A DNA stretch of 64,000 nucleotides from Roseimicrobium gellanilyticum (GCF_003315205.1 NZ_QNRR01000004.1:248001-312000), one strand, 5' to 3'. Numbered from the stretch's first letter, positions 45,664 through 55,330 are shown. Notes: a model not told the origin generated them from the sequence alone. A program made the numbers and translations.

Positions 45664-47199
45664 ATGAAGCCCAATCGCCGTCGTTTCCTCAAGGCCACCT
45701 CTACCGGCGCCGTCGCGTCAGCCTTGCTGCGAGATGCTTCTCAACCTGCTGCTGCGGCTGAAAGCAAATCACCTGCTGCCGCGTCCAGGAAATCCAATCT
45801 CATTGTCCAGGAGAATGCACGAGAGGGTTCTCTCGACTGGCAACTCACGCGTGTGCGGCTCGACAGTACCGCAGGCTTCCGCTCCTCCCTGATCGAGGGG
45901 TATTGCTCAAAGCAATCCGTCAAGGCGGGCGAGTCCATCGATATCTTCGTGAGCACGAAACCGGTGGCGAAGTTCGAAATCGAAATCTTCCGTACTGGTT
46001 ACTATGGCGGGCGCGGTGCCCGGCTGATGACGAAGGTCGGTCCCTTCCAAGGCAAGACGCAAGAGACGCCTGCCATGGGTGAAAAGCAATTGCACGAATG
46101 CCGCTGGGAGGCCTGCACCTCTGTGAAGATTCCGGAGGACTGGGTGAGTGGCGTATACCTCGGTCGCCTCACCACGCTTCCGGATGAAGGCCCGTACTGG
46201 CAGAGTTACGTCGTCTTCATCGTGAAGGATGATCGTCCCGCGGAAATCCTGCTGCAGTGCAGTGACAATACCTGGCAGGCCTACAATCGCTGGCCGGACA
46301 AGTATTCCATCTACACCCACCCCAAGGGGAACCAGGGGCCCTGGGCCGATGTCAGCTATGACCGACCCTATGCGAAGTATGCGCAGATCTATGAAAATCC
46401 GCAATCCATCGGCTCCGGGGAGTGGCTGTGCTTTGAGTTCCCCATGGCCTACTGGCTGGAGCAGGAGGGCTACGATGTGACTTACTGCTCCAATGTGGAC
46501 CTGCGCACACCCGACCGCGCACTGAAGTGCAAGGCCTTCCTCAGTGTGGGGCATGACGAGTACTGGCACATCGATCAATACAACAGCGTCGTGGCCCTGC
46601 GTGATGCGGGGGTGAATGTGATGTTCTTCTCCGGGAACTCCGTGTGCTGGGTCACGCCATTGCGGCCGGGATTCGACGGACGTGAGAACCGCATCATGTT
46701 CCGCGGTGGTCCCTATGGAGGAGAGCACAAGTGGGCCGTGGAGCGCGCTGAGCAGCACGGCCCCTTCCCGGAGCGCGGTCCGGATGAAGGCTACCTCATG
46801 GGCTCACGGAACATCCGCCCCGTGAACGGTGGCGGGGACTGGATTTGCGAAAAGCCAGACCACTGGATCTTCGAAGGCACGGGCATGAAGAAGGGGGAAG
46901 CCATCCCCGGGCTTATCGGCTGGGAGTACCATGGCGACCCGCCGGATATCAAGGGCCTGGAAGTCGTCGCTGCTGGCACGGCTTGGCAGGGGGGCACCAA
47001 TCCCTCAAACTGGACCGCGACCATCTATCCGGGGCCGAAGGGGAACTTTGTCTTCAATGCCTCCACTATCTTCTGGTGCCAGGGCCTGAGCAGCCCTCCC
47101 GGGCATATGCTGCCCTGGTCCCACTGGAGCAGGCCCCACGGTCCGGATGCGCGGGTGCAGCGGATCACGAAGAACTTGATGGACAGGGCGGTGGGGTAG
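45664..47199 (+). CDS. Tat-exported N,N-dimethylformamidase beta-subunit-like protein
   Basis: A 511-residue protein. MKPNRRRFLKATSTGAVASAL is a twin-arginine signal, fixing the start at 45664. The mature part resembles the C-terminal domain of the large subunit of N,N-dimethylformamidase: EIEIFRTGYYGGRGARL, then NTWQAYNRWPDKYSIY, a Rossmann-like stretch with FLSVGHDEYWHIDQY and VMFFSGNSVCW. I see no second gene for the small subunit nearby, and many such domains have no proven amidase activity. An exported hydrolase-like or binding protein is the safe call. Downstream is the membrane sulfatase-fold gene, 198 bp away. Confidence 0.78.
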   Translation: MKPNRRRFLKATSTGAVASALLRDASQPAAAAESKSPAAASRKSNLIVQENAREGSLDWQLTRVRLDSTAGFRSSLIEGYCSKQSVKAGESIDIFVSTKPVAKFEIEIFRTGYYGGRGARLMTKVGPFQGKTQETPAMGEKQLHECRWEACTSVKIPEDWVSGVYLGRLTTLPDEGPYWQSYVVFIVKDDRPAEILLQCSDNTWQAYNRWPDKYSIYTHPKGNQGPWADVSYDRPYAKYAQIYENPQSIGSGEWLCFEFPMAYWLEQEGYDVTYCSNVDLRTPDRALKCKAFLSVGHDEYWHIDQYNSVVALRDAGVNVMFFSGNSVCWVTPLRPGFDGRENRIMFRGGPYGGEHKWAVERAEQHGPFPERGPDEGYLMGSRNIRPVNGGGDWICEKPDHWIFEGTGMKKGEAIPGLIGWEYHGDPPDIKGLEVVAAGTAWQGGTNPSNWTATIYPGPKGNFVFNASTIFWCQGLSSPPGHMLPWSHWSRPHGPDARVQRITKNLMDRAVG

Positions 47200-47397
47200 G
47201 GGAGGAGGGCGAGGGATAGGGGACAAGGAGGTGTTCGAGCTTTTGGAGGCAGGTCTGGGTATGCGGTTGATTCGCCCCCTTTTCAGCCCCGCAAGACCGG
47301 CAAAAAAACCTCCGTAGAACATACATCTCTGGCGGGTTGCGGGTTTCCCCGATCTCGGTATGGTTCGCGCTTACATTTTCCCCCAGACCGATACTCC

Positions 47398-49659
47398 ATG
47401 TCCCAATCCGAGCCGACTCCCGGGCCTCTCCACAAGACTCAGGAACTGAGCCGTAAAACGGTCTTCCGTTTTACGGTCTGTACCGTGCTGGCCACGCTCG
47501 TTGGCTGGTACATCAATGCACTCTTCACCTTCGCGGGGAACACCTACGGGTTCAACAACCGCTTCACCGAGGTGGCCGTGGGGCATCATTGGTTCTACCT
47601 TGTCTGGAGCAATGTGGAGGTGATGAAGGCCTATGTCATCGTGGCCATCATCTTCACGGCGGTGATTTATCCCATCGTGCTGCTCTGGCAGAAGTGGCAG
47701 GTCTTTGGTCGCTGGGGCGTCATCTGGCGCGCGCTGGCCCTATGCGGGGCGCTTTATGGCTTCTTTGTGTTCCGCCTCATGCTGAACAAACCCTACTTCG
47801 GGAACTACAGCTACTTTGACCAGGGGTGGAAGAAATTCGGTGACTGGTTTGGCGCGGCCATCCAGCAGGGGTTCGGGTTCTTTGTGCTCTACATCTTCCC
47901 GGCGATCGCGGTGCTCGTGTGCGGTCTGTTTTATCTGAATGAACTGCGCCGTCTGATGAAGCGCCGCCCGCGTCTGCTGCCCTGGCCGATCCTGGGGCCT
48001 GCGGCCATTCTCATCGGATTGGTGGTCACCGGCCACGGCTTCATCAAGGATGAGCCCAAGCCTGCTGCCGGAGAGCAGGTGGTGAAGAAGAAGGCCAAGC
48101 CGAAGAACATCCTCATCCTCGCCTCGGATTCCTTCCGCTCAGACCGGCTCTCGTGCAATGGCTACGGCCGCCTGACCTCGCCGAACATCGACCGCATTGC
48201 AGCGGAGGGCATCACGTTCCGGAAATGCTTCACGCCCATTGCGTCCACGCTGGAGAGCCTCACGAGCATGTTCTCCAGCCAGTATCCGCATACGCATGGC
48301 ATCCAGCACATGTTCCCGAACAAGGACCAGGTGACCCAGGCCAATGCCAAGGCACCCGGGCTCGGCACCATCCTGCGTGGGCATGGGTATGATACCGCCG
48401 TCATCGGCGACTGGTGCGCCTGTGGTTTCAAGGAGCTGCCCATGGGCTTCGAGCACATCACGGTCTCTGATTTCGACAACTTCAAGGTCTACATGAGCGA
48501 GGTGGTGTACCTGCATCACCAGATCCTGCCCTTGTTCTTTGACAACCGCGCCGGCCACTGGCTTTTCCCGAAGCTGAAGTCCTTTGCGAACTTCATGACC
48601 CCCGATGTGGTGACGAATCAGGTCATCGACCGCATGCAGGAGCGCGACAAGGACGAGAAGCCGTTCATCATTTTCGCCTTCTACTCCTGTACACACCTGC
48701 CCTACCGCACCCCGCGCCAGTATGCCGAGATCTGGGGTGACCCGGACTACAAGGGGGATCACAACTTTGAGCTCAAGCTCAACGTGGACGAGTTCATTGG
48801 AAACGTGGATATCGGCAACAAGTGGGAAAAGCTGCCGAAGAAGGATGTCGAGCAGATCGATGCGCTCTACGACGGTTGCGTACGCATGTTTGACGACTGT
48901 GTGGGTCGCATCATGGCCGAGCTGGATGCCAGCGGGATGAAGGATGATACCATCGTGCTCATCACCGGAGACCATGGCGATGACCTCTTCGAGCCAAACG
49001 TCACCTTCGGTCATGGCCTCACCTTCAATGGCGGCGACCAGAGCAACAACATCCCCTTCGTCCTGCGTGTGCCGGGTGTTGAGAATCGCGGTCGCACCTC
49101 GGACAAGATCACCCGCTCGATCGACTTCGCCCCAACGCTGCTGGATCTTGCTGGTTTGCCCCCGGAGCCGCGGTTCGAAGGGAAGAGTGTGGTCCCGTAT
49201 GTGAAGGGAAATGCGGACCTCTCCTTGGCATGGTATGGCGAGACGAGCTATCTCTTCTTCCGCCGCAAGATCCCCGGCGAGGAGCCTCTCTTCATTCCCG
49301 CGATGGATGAGACCACTACGATCGACCCGGAGTTCGACTTCCACTTTGTGCTGAAGGACAAGTATCAGGAGGACGTGATTCGCACCAAGGAGCGCTGCCT
49401 GCGCACGGAGCGGTTCAAGCTGGTCTACACTCCCGGCGTGAAGGGCCCCATCTACCGCCTCTTCGACCTTGCTGAAGACAAGCATTGCGAGGTGGATGTG
49501 AAGAAGAAGTTCCCTGCTGTGTTCGATGCGATGAAGACCGCGCTGGTGAAATGGCGGGATGAGCACAAGGAAAGCACCATCAAGGAAATCTTCATGGGGC
49601 AGGATGAGTTTGGCATCAAGCCCGGGGACCTTCTGCCTGCCGCGACGCCGGTGAAATAG
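47398..49659 (+). CDS. Membrane sulfatase-fold enzyme with Thr in the nucleophile position
   Basis: A 753-residue inner-membrane protein. Four to five hydrophobic helices lie in residues 20-220, followed by a periplasmic alkaline-phosphatase-superfamily domain: metal-binding NILILASDSFRSDRL, a later ITGDHGDDLF and HG. Where sulfatases have Cys-x-Pro-x-Arg twelve residues before the YP of the next strand, this protein has Thr284 (IASTLESL) at the same spacing. So it cannot form formylglycine and looks like the Thr-using phosphoethanolamine or phosphoglycerol transferases (EptA/LtaS plan of helices plus hydrolase domain). It may modify a lipid or polysaccharide head group. Calling it a sulfatase would be unsafe. 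Confidence 0.83.
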   Translation: MSQSEPTPGPLHKTQELSRKTVFRFTVCTVLATLVGWYINALFTFAGNTYGFNNRFTEVAVGHHWFYLVWSNVEVMKAYVIVAIIFTAVIYPIVLLWQKWQVFGRWGVIWRALALCGALYGFFVFRLMLNKPYFGNYSYFDQGWKKFGDWFGAAIQQGFGFFVLYIFPAIAVLVCGLFYLNELRRLMKRRPRLLPWPILGPAAILIGLVVTGHGFIKDEPKPAAGEQVVKKKAKPKNILILASDSFRSDRLSCNGYGRLTSPNIDRIAAEGITFRKCFTPIASTLESLTSMFSSQYPHTHGIQHMFPNKDQVTQANAKAPGLGTILRGHGYDTAVIGDWCACGFKELPMGFEHITVSDFDNFKVYMSEVVYLHHQILPLFFDNRAGHWLFPKLKSFANFMTPDVVTNQVIDRMQERDKDEKPFIIFAFYSCTHLPYRTPRQYAEIWGDPDYKGDHNFELKLNVDEFIGNVDIGNKWEKLPKKDVEQIDALYDGCVRMFDDCVGRIMAELDASGMKDDTIVLITGDHGDDLFEPNVTFGHGLTFNGGDQSNNIPFVLRVPGVENRGRTSDKITRSIDFAPTLLDLAGLPPEPRFEGKSVVPYVKGNADLSLAWYGETSYLFFRRKIPGEEPLFIPAMDETTTIDPEFDFHFVLKDKYQEDVIRTKERCLRTERFKLVYTPGVKGPIYRLFDLAEDKHCEVDVKKKFPAVFDAMKTALVKWRDEHKESTIKEIFMGQDEFGIKPGDLLPAATPVK

Positions 49660-49770
49660 GGGTGCAGGCGGGTGGTGTGTCGGCTGCGTTGGAGAGGTTC
49701 CGTTCCTCTTCCTTCGCCTGACGTGCCTAGTTGCTGAAATGACGCGCCCCACGCCGCGTTACACAGCCGC

Positions 49771-51198
49771 ATGAAGCTTCCTACCTTCCTCGCTTCCCTG
49801 TTGCTGGCACTGGGCTTCCACCTCTCCGCCACCGCCGCAGACCAGCGCCCCAATGTCATTGTCATCGTCTCCGATGATCAGGGTTGGGCGGATGTGGGGT
49901 ATCACAATCCCGAGATGCGCACGCCGAACCTCGACCGTCTCGCGAAGGAGGGCGTGGAACTGGACCATCACTACGTGCAGCCGCAGTGCACGCCCACCCG
50001 CGTGGCGCTGATGACGGCGCGCTATCCCAGCAGGTTCGGTCCGCACTGCACACAGGCCAGCGCGGATCATGCCTATCCTTTCGAGACGCTCACGATGGGG
50101 AAAATGTTCCAATCATTGGGCTACGACACGGCACTTATTGGGAAATGGCACATGGGCAGCAAGCAGGAGTGGGGGCCGAATCATCATGGTTTTCACTACA
50201 GCTATGGCTGCTTCGATGGAGCAGTAGGGCCGCTCAATCACCTCTACCGGAAGAACGCGAAGTCCTGGCATCGCAATGGCGAGTTCATCGAGGAAGAGGG
50301 ACATGCCACCGATCTCATCGCACGCGAAGCTTCCCAGTGGATCTCTCGCAAGCACGATGGGAATCCCTTCTTCCTCTACCTCGCCTTCACGGCGGTGCAC
50401 ACACCCGTGGTGGAGGAGCAGAAGTGGCTGGATGCGAATGCGCATATCTCGGATCCGGACCGCCGCCTCTTCGCCGCAAGTGCCACCCACATGGACTCGG
50501 CCATTGGCGAGGTGGTAGCCACGCTGGAGAAGCAGAAGCTGCGTGAGAATACCCTCATCATCTTCACCTCGGACAACGGCGGCATCCACAAGGCCTACAA
50601 GGGGAGCAACTACCCCGAGCCCGACCCCTCCCTCGCTGCGGGCTTCAGCAGCAATGCACCCCTGCGCGGTGGCAAGGGCGAGATGTATGAAGGCGGCATG
50701 CGCGTGCCGGCCTTCATCAACTGGCCCGCGAAGCTGAAGCCGCACAAGCTGTCCACGCCCATGCATGTGGTCGACTGGATGCCCACCCTCGCCGCACTCA
50801 CGGGATACAAGCCGGCCGCGGATGCCGACCCAAAGTGGGATGGCCAGAACATCTTCGCCCTGTTGGAGGATCCTGCTGCCTCCTCGGGTCCGCGGGAATT
50901 CTACTGGGTCTGGGGTGCCGGACGCTTCTGGGAAGGCCAGCGCCATGGCGACTGGAAGATCATCCGCGAGAACCGCAAGCCGAAGGGCAAGGCCGCCCAG
51001 GAAGCCGCTGCCGCAGGCGCTCCGCCTGCCAGTACATGGATGCTCTTCAATGTGGCGGAAGACCCTCTGGAGAAAACCGACCTCGCAGCGGCGAAGACGG
51101 AGATTGTCGCGGATCTGGTGAGCCGATTCGAAGCACAGAAGCAGAAGGACAATCTGAAGCCGGGGTCTGATGGAGCAAAACCCTCTGGAGGGGAATAG
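49771..51198 (+). CDS. Secreted sulfatase (formylglycine type)
   Basis: A 475-residue exported enzyme. Signal peptide MKLPTFLASLLLALGF ending near ATAAD. The sulfatase core begins NVIVIVSDDQGWADVGYH with the metal Asp pair, then the modification motif Cys73-Thr-Pro-Thr-Arg in QPQCTPTRVALM, where Cys is converted to formylglycine, GKWHMG, and IIFTSDNGG with the C-terminal metal ligands. It should hydrolyse sulfate esters, probably on a glycan, in the periplasm or outside. The maturase is not in this window. It follows the Thr-type enzyme by 111 bp. Confidence 0.93.
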   Translation: MKLPTFLASLLLALGFHLSATAADQRPNVIVIVSDDQGWADVGYHNPEMRTPNLDRLAKEGVELDHHYVQPQCTPTRVALMTARYPSRFGPHCTQASADHAYPFETLTMGKMFQSLGYDTALIGKWHMGSKQEWGPNHHGFHYSYGCFDGAVGPLNHLYRKNAKSWHRNGEFIEEEGHATDLIAREASQWISRKHDGNPFFLYLAFTAVHTPVVEEQKWLDANAHISDPDRRLFAASATHMDSAIGEVVATLEKQKLRENTLIIFTSDNGGIHKAYKGSNYPEPDPSLAAGFSSNAPLRGGKGEMYEGGMRVPAFINWPAKLKPHKLSTPMHVVDWMPTLAALTGYKPAADADPKWDGQNIFALLEDPAASSGPREFYWVWGAGRFWEGQRHGDWKIIRENRKPKGKAAQEAAAAGAPPASTWMLFNVAEDPLEKTDLAAAKTEIVADLVSRFEAQKQKDNLKPGSDGAKPSGGE

Positions 51199-51384
51199 GA
51201 AGGCTCGCCACATAGGGACTACGATGTCTTTCCTGTGCAGAGGCCGGTGTGAAAACCAGCTTCCAGGCGGCGGTTCGTCATACCCATGGAACAGAATTTC
51301 TGGCGGGACCGTAACCTTGGTCAATCCATTCCGATTTCCTCCCTTGAAAGCTACCACTTCAAATCAACTCAACTTCAAAAGGCC

Positions 51385-52809
51385 ATGGCAGACATCGACA
51401 AACTCGTTAAGGAATACTCCGACAGGCTGACCTACAAGCGCCTGCTTGGCGACGCACTGACAAATGCCTCACCCGAGGAAATCGAACTCGATAAGGCCAA
51501 GGCCAATGTCGACGTTGGCAGCCAGGTATTCAGTGAAATCGAAGGCAGAACGGACCTTACACCTCAGGAAAAACAGCAGGTGTATCAAGGGCTGGTGAAG
51601 GCCGCCGTGCAGGACGAACTGAACACTACCGTCGACCCCGCCACCCTGCTGCGCGGAAACTCTGCGACCTCACGGTTCATGACCGACTACATGAACACCT
51701 ACGCCAAGGAGTACATGGATTCTGTGGCCAAGGATACCTTGAAGGTGGCCATGAAGGTTAAGTCCCAGCTGCCGGAGTCGGTCGTGGGTACGGAAGATAC
51801 GAATCCTTTCAGCTCCAGTGTCATCAATAGCAATACCATCAGCGAGGGAGACAAAGCCAAGCTCCGCGACATCTGTGGCGAGATCACCAAGGAGACAATC
51901 GAATCCAGCGAGCGGAATCTCCCCAAGCTCTCACCTGAGGCCCGGGAGTTTATGAAGAGTGCGCTTGAGCCGACAGCCGGCAACCAGAAGGCGATGAACA
52001 CGGTCGTGGCCAGCACCCTGCTGCTGAGAGGTGCATCGACCTCCCTGTTCAACGGCAGTGCCAAGCTGCGTCAGAAGGACGACACGAAGGATGTCGGTAA
52101 CTTGATGTTGGGCGCAAATATCGCCGTGCAGACGTATGCCAACTTCGTGAACAAGCCGTTGGGTGAGCAGGTGAGCCAGGGCAAACCCCAAGATGAAACC
52201 GTGAACAATCTGCGCAACGAGAAGGGACTGGGCCAGACACTCTCCGCCTACAAGGCCATCGCCGAGGGATCGCAGTCAATCGACAGGTTTGTGGGCCTGA
52301 AGAGATTCGACAACCGCATCAATGAACTCAATGACAAGAAGACCCAGCTTGAGCAGAACCCGACCTTCGGCGACAAGTTCAAGGCCTTCTTCCAGCATGG
52401 CCTCAAGGGGGTGAAGGGCGAGATCGAGAAGCTCCAGGGTAAGATCGACATCACCACCATGGCAAAGGACACCATGGTGCAGGGGAAGAGCCTGGACGAA
52501 CTCCAGAAGAAACTGGAGGGAATGAAAGTCGACCGCGCCGAGTTCGCTCTGGCCATGGAGTCGGCCAGGAACATTGTGGGACTGAGACGCCTTGAGGAGA
52601 GCATGGGCAATACGCCAAGCATGTCAGACGAGCAGGTGAACAAGGCTCTGGACACCCACGCGCGGGCGAAGATTGAAAAGGAAGACCTCAATCCGAAGAT
52701 CAAGGAGCAGGAGAAGATCGTCAAGGTTCGTGAGAAGCTGGCGCCCGAGGAGGCGAGCCATGGTCAGGGTCACAAGCAACAGCAAGGGACCGGTACGAAG
52801 ATCCACTGA
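51385..52809 (+). CDS. Helical protein of unknown function, paralog 1
   Basis: A 474-residue, highly helical, soluble protein with no signal peptide. The start at 51385 (MADIDKLVKEYSDRL) is set by its paralog at 53207 (DKLVQGYTDRL), with which it shares similar upstream sequence; the frame extends to 51286 without support. Shared blocks include YQGLVKAAVQDEL, TSRFMTDYMNTYAKEYMDS, KLSPEAREFMKSALEP and a long C-terminal block (residues about 310-400) with ELNDKKTQLEQNPTFGDKFK. The tail is a charged coiled coil ending in a His/Gln-rich stretch. No family is recognised. It may be a secreted effector or a structural protein, judged only from helicity, lack of signal and tandem duplication. Confidence 0.75.
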   Translation: MADIDKLVKEYSDRLTYKRLLGDALTNASPEEIELDKAKANVDVGSQVFSEIEGRTDLTPQEKQQVYQGLVKAAVQDELNTTVDPATLLRGNSATSRFMTDYMNTYAKEYMDSVAKDTLKVAMKVKSQLPESVVGTEDTNPFSSSVINSNTISEGDKAKLRDICGEITKETIESSERNLPKLSPEAREFMKSALEPTAGNQKAMNTVVASTLLLRGASTSLFNGSAKLRQKDDTKDVGNLMLGANIAVQTYANFVNKPLGEQVSQGKPQDETVNNLRNEKGLGQTLSAYKAIAEGSQSIDRFVGLKRFDNRINELNDKKTQLEQNPTFGDKFKAFFQHGLKGVKGEIEKLQGKIDITTMAKDTMVQGKSLDELQKKLEGMKVDRAEFALAMESARNIVGLRRLEESMGNTPSMSDEQVNKALDTHARAKIEKEDLNPKIKEQEKIVKVREKLAPEEASHGQGHKQQQGTGTKIH

Positions 52810-53206
52810 GCTCACGGATAAGCTTCTGCAACACTTGGAACGCACACACGCTGGCGCCGGATACTCTGGTGCCGGCGTGAATCATTTTGAGGCTGACACC
52901 GGCGGGTTGGTGGCCACACTGGAAAAAACGCCCGCGGCGCGACAGTGCTTCCAGCATCTCCACCTCGGGCCAAAGGCGGCGTCCGCTGTCAATCTCGACA
53001 GCTCCCAGCCTGAGTTGGTACCGGAGCTTTCGATTGTTGGCAGCATTCGCTGGAACAGCGTGACAGCAAAAAAAGTGTGGCAATGGCGTAACTCTGGGGA
53101 AATCGTGCCGAAACCTGTACTTGTAGACAACCTCCTCCAACGCCTGCCCCCCCCCTGGCGCACCGAGTCGAACTGCCGCTAAAATTCAACCTAACTTCAC
53201 AAAGCC
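52810..53206. other. Spacer between paralogs
   Basis: 397 bp. A rightward open frame crosses it but begins inside paralog 1 and shows no protein-like signal. A run of nine C residues lies at 53147-53155. The last 30 bp before 53207 resemble the sequence before 51385. Confidence 0.5.
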
Positions 53207-54574
53207 ATGCCAGGAGAGCACATCGATAAACTTGTCCAGGGATACACCGACCGCCTATTGTATGACGGTCCGGACCAGGACAAGAAGTCAAACAAGGTCG
53301 GCACCGATATCTTCAATGAAATCGAGAGCAGCACCCTGACTGCCCAGGAGAAGCAGGAAGTCTACCAGAAGCTCGTGAAGGCTGGCGTGCAGGACGAGCT
53401 CAAGAAGGCCACCGCGGATCCCACCACCATGATGCGTACGGATTCGATCACGACGCGATTCATGACCGACTACATGAATGTCTACGCCAAGGATTACATT
53501 GATGCGGTGCGTCAGGACACCTTGACTGCGACGGTGCAGGCCAAATCCCAACTGCCGAGCTCGCTCAATGGCAAGATGAATCCCTTCGGGAACTACGACG
53601 GTGTAAGTGAGCAGGACAAGGCCCAGATTCTCAAAGTGACCGGTGAGATCTCCACGGAATCGATCCGTTCAGGTGAGCGAAACCTGACCAAACTCTCACC
53701 TGAGGCCCGGGAGTTCATGAAGGCTGCGCTCGAACCGTTGGGCGAAAACCAGGGCGCGAAGAATACCGTTGTCTCCAACACCCTTCTGCTGAGAGGGGCT
53801 CTCGCACAGGTAAACAAGGATGCCGTGGATTTGCGCCTCAAACCGGAGACACGGGACGTCGGCGAGCTGATGTTCGGCGCCAACAAGGCCACGTTGACTT
53901 TCGGCAACACCATCAACAGGCCACTCGACAATCCTCTTGGCACCGACAAGGAGCAGAACCAGGTGGTCAACCAGATGCGCACCAAGGAGAACATGGGCCG
54001 GACCCTTGATGCCTTCAAAGCCGTCTCCCAGGGCTCGGATTCGATTAACAATTTCGTGTCGGAAATCCCGTTGAGAGGGTTCAATGACCGCCTCAAGGAA
54101 CTCAATGACAAGAAGACCCAGCTTGAGCAGAACCCGACCTTCGGCGACAAGTTCAAGGCCTTCTTCCAGCACGGCCTGAAGGGGGTGAAAGGCGAGATTG
54201 AAAAGATTGAGGGTAAGATCGAGGTGACGGAACTGGCCAAGCAGTCCGTGAAGGATGGCACGAGCATGGAGGACCTGCAGAAGAAGCTGGACGGCATGAA
54301 AGTCGACCGCGCCGAGTACCTGCTGGCCATGAAAACAGCCAAGGATGTGGTGACCCTGAACAATGCCGCGAAGAGCGTGAACATGGAGTCCAGCTTCTCC
54401 AAGGAGCAGGTGGACAAGGCCATCCTGATGCACGAAACCGTCAAACCTGAGGCTGAAAAGGTTCAGGCCAAGATCGACCAGCAGGAAAAGGTCATGTCCG
54501 TCCGCGAGAAGCTGGGTCCCAAGGCACCGCAAACAGGCCAGGGCCAGTCGCAGGGCAAGGGAGTCTCAGTGTGA
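53207..54574 (+). CDS. Helical protein of unknown function, paralog 2
   Basis: A 455-residue soluble helical protein, closely related to paralog 1 along its length. Common elements in order: IDKLVQGYTDRL, IFNEIESSTLTAQEKQEVYQ, TTRFMTDYMNVYAKDYIDA, LTKLSPEAREFMKAALEP, and the block from ELNDKKTQLEQNPTFGDKFK through MKVDRAEYLLAM, which is almost unchanged. The C-terminus is a coiled coil ending Gln/Gly-rich. There is no signal peptide, membrane helix or recognised domain. A terminator follows at 54603. Together with paralog 1 it is a tandem duplicate. Confidence 0.77.
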   Translation: MPGEHIDKLVQGYTDRLLYDGPDQDKKSNKVGTDIFNEIESSTLTAQEKQEVYQKLVKAGVQDELKKATADPTTMMRTDSITTRFMTDYMNVYAKDYIDAVRQDTLTATVQAKSQLPSSLNGKMNPFGNYDGVSEQDKAQILKVTGEISTESIRSGERNLTKLSPEAREFMKAALEPLGENQGAKNTVVSNTLLLRGALAQVNKDAVDLRLKPETRDVGELMFGANKATLTFGNTINRPLDNPLGTDKEQNQVVNQMRTKENMGRTLDAFKAVSQGSDSINNFVSEIPLRGFNDRLKELNDKKTQLEQNPTFGDKFKAFFQHGLKGVKGEIEKIEGKIEVTELAKQSVKDGTSMEDLQKKLDGMKVDRAEYLLAMKTAKDVVTLNNAAKSVNMESSFSKEQVDKAILMHETVKPEAEKVQAKIDQQEKVMSVREKLGPKAPQTGQGQSQGKGVSV

Positions 54575-54602
54575 GTTGATAGCCTCGCTCCCACAACCAT
54601 TC

Positions 54603-54637
54603 ACGCTGACGTCGGATGCTCCGGCGTCAGCGTTTTT
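54603..54637 (+). terminator. Rho-independent terminator
   Basis: Stem ACGCTGACG / CGTCAGCGT, 13-base loop, then TTTTT, 28 bp after paralog 2. Confidence 0.87.
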
Positions 54638-54722
54638 CATGTTGATGGGGTGGGGTGCGGAAGGGGAATTGGCTTTCATGAGCAAGCCATCCTGATTCAC
54701 GACTTCATTCTTTTCACTTGCC

Positions 54723-54740
54723 ATACCGAACGTTCGGTAT
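54723..54740. promoter_or_regulatory. Palindromic TetR operator overlapping -10 box
   Basis: ATACCGAACGTTCGGTAT is a perfect 18-bp palindrome ending 11 bases before the TetR start codon. The -10-like TATAAT at 54738-54743 overlaps its right end. A bound dimer would block RNA polymerase, so autorepression is expected. The -10 lies only 8 bases from the ATG, so the transcript would be leaderless or nearly so. Confidence 0.82.
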
Positions 54741-54751
54741 AATTGGGCCGC

Positions 54752-55330
54752 ATGCCCCTGCAAAAGGTCTCCCGTGAAGACGTGGTCCGCCGTTTGCTGG
54801 GTGTCTTTCGCCAGCACGGGTATGAGGGCGCGAGCCTCACCATGATTGCGAAGGACGTGGGCCTGCAGAAGGCCAGCCTCTATCACCTTTTTCCCGGCGG
54901 GAAGGAGGAGATGGCGCAGGCTGTGCTGGATGGTGTGAGCGATTCCCTTGAGAGAAAGATACTCGCGCCCTTGAGAGGCGCCGGAACGCCTGTGCAACGA
55001 CTGAAGGACATGACTGACCGCGTGTGCGCCTTCTACGGGCAGGGGAGTCACTCCTGCATCTTTGATACGCTCAGCCTGGGTGGTGGCGACAATCCCTTCC
55101 TCAAGGGCATTGGCAAGGCCATGAACGCTTGGGCGAGGGCGCTGGCCGGACTGGCCCGCGAGCATGGCGCCACGGGTGCTGTAGCCCGTGAGAGGGCGGA
55201 GCGGGTGCTCGTCACCATCCAGGGCACCCTCGTACTCGCCCGGTGCATGGAGGACCCGAAGGTCTTCATCCGTGGGCTGCAGACACTTCCGGAGATCCTG
55301 CTGCCTCCCAAACGCCAGACGCGTGGCTGA
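54752..55330 (+). CDS. TetR-family transcriptional regulator
   Basis: A 192-residue repressor. The helix-turn-helix lies near residues 10-50 (VVRRLLGVFRQHGYEGASLT, then IAKDVGLQKASLYHLFPGGKEE), where GLQKASLYHLF is the recognition region. The C-terminal ligand domain (60-190) includes Cys residues and fits the TetR_C group found with LmrA/YxaF-like proteins. ATG 54752 is chosen because it follows the -10 box; TTG 54743 overlaps it. It probably represses itself and the cyanase and DUF1348 genes downstream. The ligand is unknown. Confidence 0.92.
   Translation: MPLQKVSREDVVRRLLGVFRQHGYEGASLTMIAKDVGLQKASLYHLFPGGKEEMAQAVLDGVSDSLERKILAPLRGAGTPVQRLKDMTDRVCAFYGQGSHSCIFDTLSLGGGDNPFLKGIGKAMNAWARALAGLAREHGATGAVARERAERVLVTIQGTLVLARCMEDPKVFIRGLQTLPEILLPPKRQTRG

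Noticed and set aside
53147..53155. Run of nine C residues as a possible phase-variation tract
   Set aside because: It lies in noncoding sequence about 50 bp before the start of paralog 2, with no frame to switch; could also be a sequencing artefact.
52673..53182. Rightward frame across the spacer between the helical paralogs
   Set aside because: It begins inside paralog 1 in another frame with Arg/Ser-rich shadow text and shows no domain.
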